Assembly (NCBI GenBank): GCA_964553405.1 | Contig: CAZKLS010000056.1 | Location: 1-17,700 of the forward strand | Origin: DATIRA01 sp964553405 | GTDB lineage: Bacteria; Pseudomonadota; Gammaproteobacteria; Steroidobacterales; Steroidobacteraceae | Length of the DNA stretch: 17,700 bases | Direction: 5' to 3' | In this document: piece after piece, positions 15,346 through 17,700 of the stretch | Position numbering within the stretch: position 1 is the stretch's first letter | Layout of the letters: the number at the start of each line of letters is the position of its first letter | Program-made: the position numbers and the translations under genes | The notes under the pieces: model-generated | Seen by the model: only the letters and a program-made list of their open reading frames with translations | The model's database searches: none | Told to the model about the DNA's origin: nothing

Positions 15346-15355
15346 CGGTGCCGGC

Positions 15356-15805
15356 TTACTCCTCGGCCAGCACCGTGACGGGCAGGTCGATCTCGATGTC
15401 GCTGTGCAGGTGCAGCTTCACGTGGTGCTCGCCGACGAGCCGGATCGGACCGGCCGGCAGCCTGACCTCGCTGCGCTCGATCCGGATGCCTTCCCGGGTG
15501 CAGGCCTCGGCGATGTCGGCGGTGCCGATCGAGCCGAACAGCTTGCCCTCGTTGCCGGCCTTGGCGGTCAGCGTGAGGCTGAAGTTCTCGAGCTGGCCGG
15601 CGCGCAGCCGCGCGCTCTCGAACTGGTCGGCGGCCTGCTTCTCGAGCTCGGCACGACGCTCCTCGAACTTGGCGAGATTCGCGGCGGTCGCGAGCGCGGC
15701 CTTGCCCTGCGGCAGCAGGAAATTCCTGCCGTAGCCCGGCTTGACCTTGACCCGGTCACCGATGTTGCCGAGATTGGCAATCTTCTGCAGGAGGATGACT
15801 TCCAT
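15356..15805 (-). CDS. rplI: 50S ribosomal protein L9
   Basis: Large-subunit protein that binds 23S rRNA near the L1 stalk and extends from the ribosome surface. The 149-residue product equals the E. coli length. The N-terminal domain reads MEVILLQKIANLGNIGDRV, then VKPGYGRNFLLPQGKA, the L9 signature. A long connecting helix rich in Ala/Glu/Lys (about 41-74) follows, and then the C-terminal domain with GKLFGSIGTADIAEA and the ending HVKLHLHSDIEIDLPVTV. ATG 15805 is preceded by GAGG nine bases upstream. It sits between the DUF2232 membrane gene (30 bases upstream) and dnaB (10 bases downstream), so it is probably in one long transcript from rpsF. Confidence 0.97.
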   Translation of the reverse strand: MEVILLQKIANLGNIGDRVKVKPGYGRNFLLPQGKAALATAANLAKFEERRAELEKQAADQFESARLRAGQLENFSLTLTAKAGNEGKLFGSIGTADIAEACTREGIRIERSEVRLPAGPIRLVGEHHVKLHLHSDIEIDLPVTVLAEE

Positions 15806-15835
15806 CGTTAGATACCTCGGTCTCTCAATTGTCCA

Positions 15836-16735
15836 TCATGCGCCGCGCGCCACCGGGCGCGAGCGCAGCCAGTTGTCCACGAAACCCCAGCCGGCAAGTG
15901 CTGCGACAGTGACCGGCGCCACGACGATCAGCAGCACGTAGAGCACCCACAGCCAGAGGCCCGACAGAACGCCTCGCGCCTTGAGCCGGTGCGCCGCCGC
16001 GAGGCCGATGATCCCCAGCGCCGCTAGGAACAGTCGCGCCAGGTCGTCCACCAGCGTCCGGTCCGTCAGCAGCGACGCTGCGATCACGACCGCCGCTGCT
16101 CCGCCGAGCGCCACGCCCAGCCGCAGCTGCTGAAACTCTGCGCCGAAGGCGCCGCGCCGCTCCGGCAGCGACTGCCACCAGCGCGCCAGGAACAGCGCGC
16201 CCAGCGCGAGCATCATCGTCAGCACCGCGACCCAGCCCCAGAGCGTGCGTGACAACATCGCCACCAGCGTCTCGTCGTCGAGCTGCATCGGCAGCCCGCG
16301 CCGCTTCATCTCTTCCGCCAGGTCGCGCACGAAGGGCGACCAGAACTGCTCCGGGTCGCCGAGCGTCGCGTGCAGCAGCACGACCAGCACGACGCCGCCG
16401 AGCACGGCCACCTGCAGGCACAGCGACAGCGAATCCGTCCGCAGCAGCAGCACCGCGAGCAGCAGTGGCGGCCCGAGCAACCAGGCCGAATACACGAGGC
16501 CGACCGGCGCCGGCCGGCCCATCATCCACATGGCCGCGACCAGCAGCAGCGTCCCGCCACCGGCCACCAGCAGCGCACGCTGCACGCCCCGCATCAGCAG
16601 CACCAGTGCCGGGACGGCCCCGGGCACGAAGAAGGCGAAGCTGAACCCGAACAGGGGCAGCAGCCCGAGCAGGCCCGTCGTGAGTATGGCCCCCAGCGGG
16701 TTGTCCGCCAGCCAGCTTGATATCGACCGGTTCAT
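15836..16735 (-). CDS. DUF2232/YybS-like multi-pass membrane protein
   Basis: Polytopic inner-membrane protein of 299 residues and unknown function. About eight hydrophobic stretches are visible: roughly residues 15-36, 37-50, 53-72, 78-98, 104-124, 164-185, 205-223 and 259-281, with a shorter one at 233-247. A hydrophilic segment at about 126-160 (containing EEMKRRG) separates the halves. A DUF2232 (YybS-like) gene between rpsR and rplI is a recurring arrangement in Gammaproteobacteria such as pseudomonads. I base the family call on this position, length and topology rather than on a diagnostic motif. ATG 16735 is a clean start. The gene lies 42 bases after rpsR and 30 bases before rplI, in the same orientation, so it is co-transcribed. 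Link to the ribosome or cell wall is unproven. Confidence 0.8.
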   Translation of the reverse strand: MNRSISSWLADNPLGAILTTGLLGLLPLFGFSFAFFVPGAVPALVLLMRGVQRALLVAGGGTLLLVAAMWMMGRPAPVGLVYSAWLLGPPLLLAVLLLRTDSLSLCLQVAVLGGVVLVVLLHATLGDPEQFWSPFVRDLAEEMKRRGLPMQLDDETLVAMLSRTLWGWVAVLTMMLALGALFLARWWQSLPERRGAFGAEFQQLRLGVALGGAAAVVIAASLLTDRTLVDDLARLFLAALGIIGLAAAHRLKARGVLSGLWLWVLYVLLIVVAPVTVAALAGWGFVDNWLRSRPVARGA

Positions 16736-16777
16736 GGCGTCGCCCGGCTGACTCTCCGGCGCGGCACCCGCCGCGGA

Positions 16778-17002
16778 TCAATGCTGATCCGTGTACGGGA
16801 GCAGGGCCAGGAAACGGGCGCGCTTGATCGCGGTCGCCAGCTGCCGCTGGTAATTCGAGCGCGTGCCGGTGATGCGGCTCGGGACGATCTTGCCGGTCTC
16901 GGTGATGTAGCTCTTCAGCGTACCGAGATCCTTGTAGTCGATGCGCTCGATGCCTTCGGCCGTGAACTTGCAGAACTTACGGCGGCGGAAAAAACGTGCC
17001 AT
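16778..17002 (-). CDS. rpsR: 30S ribosomal protein S18
   Basis: Small-subunit protein that binds 16S rRNA as a heterodimer with S6 on the platform. The 74-residue product has the conserved S18 pattern: MARFFRRRKFCKFTAEG, then IDYKDLGTLKSYITETGKIVPSRITGT, then SNYQRQLATAIKRARFLALLPYTDQH. The length is normal (75 in E. coli). ATG 17002 has a GGGTGA sequence four bases upstream. It follows rpsF after 49 bases with no priB gene between them, unlike enteric bacteria. Confidence 0.97.
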   Translation of the reverse strand: MARFFRRRKFCKFTAEGIERIDYKDLGTLKSYITETGKIVPSRITGTRSNYQRQLATAIKRARFLALLPYTDQH

Positions 17003-17051
17003 GGGTCACCCGTCGTGAACTTGCGTGTGTGGAGCGGTGGTCGGGCCGGCG

Positions 17052-17444
17052 TCAGCCTGCCGACGCCGAGTCCTCGGCGTCATCCTGCTGCGAGCTGCGC
17101 TCGCTGCGACCGCTGCCTTCCTCGTCCTCGGTCTTCGCCATCGGCGAGGGCTCGGTCACTGCGCCCGGCATCGCGATCACGAGGTGACGGATCACGGCGT
17201 CGCTGAAGCGGAACGCGCCCGTCAGTTCATCGAGCGTTTCCTTGCCGCACTCGACGTTCATCAGCAGGTAATGCGCCTTGTGGATCTTGGCGATCGGGTA
17301 GGCGAGCTGCCGCCGGCCCCAATCCTCCAGACGGTGGATCACGCCGCCACCGCCCTCGATCATGCCGCGGTAGCGCTCCAGCATCGCCGGAACCTGCTCA
17401 CTCTGGTCCGGATGGACCAGGAATACGATTTCGTAGTGTCGCAT
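17052..17444 (-). CDS. rpsF: 30S ribosomal protein S6
   Basis: Small-subunit protein that partners S18. The 130-residue product begins MRHYEIVFLVHPDQSEQV, the canonical S6 opening. It continues with RLEDWGRRQLAYPIAKIHKAHYLLMNVEC and a C-terminal acidic/serine tail (about residues 104-130). The open frame extends upstream, but ATG 17444 matches the family and has GAGGAG five bases upstream. The tail ends Ser-Ala-Gly rather than in the Glu-Glu pair of E. coli that RimK extends. This is the first gene of the rpsF-rpsR-DUF2232-rplI-dnaB-alr run. Its promoter should lie in the 130 bases upstream, but I could not find a convincing -35/-10 pair there. Confidence 0.96.
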   Translation of the reverse strand: MRHYEIVFLVHPDQSEQVPAMLERYRGMIEGGGGVIHRLEDWGRRQLAYPIAKIHKAHYLLMNVECGKETLDELTGAFRFSDAVIRHLVIAMPGAVTEPSPMAKTEDEEGSGRSERSSQQDDAEDSASAG

Positions 17445-17576
17445 CGACTCTCCTCGTGGGGTCTGGCCGCCCGATTGAACAAAAAGCCCGGTGCGGCAAG
17501 GAGTTGACAACGCTGCCGGCCCAACAGGGCAGGCAGAGAGCCGCGCATTGTAGAGCAAGGCAGGGGCTGAGGAAAA

Positions 17577-17639
17577 GGGGTTAGGGGCGAGGGGATAGGG
17601 GATAGGGGATAGGGGATAGGGGATAGGGGATAGGGGATA
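17577..17639 (+). repeat. G-rich tandem heptamer array (GGGGATA)
   Basis: Nine head-to-tail 7-base units: ggggtta (17577), ggggcga (17584), then seven exact copies of ggggata (17591-17639). The G-runs of four, separated by three bases, give strong potential for a G-quadruplex on the plus strand. The array lies about 130 bases upstream of the rpsF start. Read on the rpsF strand it is TATCCCC repeated. Similar G-rich heptamers are known to be enriched in Xanthomonas genomes; whether this one is related is inference. The remaining bases to the window end (17640-17700) hold no gene I can recognise. Confidence 0.95.
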
Positions 17640-17700
17640 GTCCAGGGATATGGCGGTCGCCGCTGATTGCGCGCCACTGCCGACGCAGTACCGCGGCAGG

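Noticed and set aside
17504..17509. Perfect TTGACA on the plus strand upstream of rpsF
   Set aside because: No -10 element follows at 16-18 bases and it points away from rpsF toward the repeat array; the reverse-strand reading TTGTCA also lacks a correctly spaced -10.
17640..17700. C-terminus of an upstream rlmB gene
   Set aside because: None of the three minus-strand frames resembles the RlmB ending, and the stretch is too short to judge.

Overview
This is a GC-rich chromosomal segment from a gammaproteobacterium. It is mostly conserved housekeeping genes in two familiar blocks. One is ffh with rpsP-rimM-trmD-rplS and, across the promoter region, ypjD-corB. The other is rpsF-rpsR-(DUF2232)-rplI-dnaB-alr. 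The ffh/ypjD/corB arrangement and the order rpsF-rpsR-rplI-dnaB-alr are typical of Gammaproteobacteria. The absence of priB between rpsF and rpsR, the DUF2232 membrane gene before rplI, and a G-rich heptamer repeat suggest a Lysobacterales/Nevskiales-like lineage rather than an enteric one; that placement is inference.

Layout. Positions 1-5.4 kb lie on the minus strand and hold, in transcription order, ffh, then rpsP-rimM-trmD-rplS and sppA (signal recognition particle, ribosome assembly and tRNA modification, signal-peptide clearance). From 5.5 to 7.7 kb on the plus strand lie the membrane proteins YpjD and CorB, both apparently starting with TTG. radA follows on the minus strand and overlaps the end of corB. 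At 9.1-11.6 kb on the plus strand is a tight three-gene phospho-signalling operon: a soluble Hanks-type Ser/Thr kinase, a PP2C phosphatase and a protein with an FHA domain plus a degenerate second FHA-like domain. From 11.6 to 17.4 kb on the minus strand, read from the right, come rpsF, rpsR, a DUF2232 membrane protein, rplI, dnaB and alr.

The most notable single element is a 420-residue intein with a LAGLIDADG endonuclease inside dnaB. Removing it leaves a 471-residue helicase. The kinase/phosphatase/FHA trio is the only accessory-looking signalling module. It has no type VI secretion genes beside it here, and both the kinase and the FHA protein carry a similar Thr-x-Val-(Ile/Leu) motif that could be the phospho-ligand of the FHA domain. 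At the right edge, upstream of rpsF, is a G-rich tandem heptamer array with quadruplex potential.

The whole window is densely coded. No gap exceeds 300 bases; the largest non-coding stretch is the 256 bases at the right end. No tRNA, rRNA, CRISPR array or insertion sequence was recognised.
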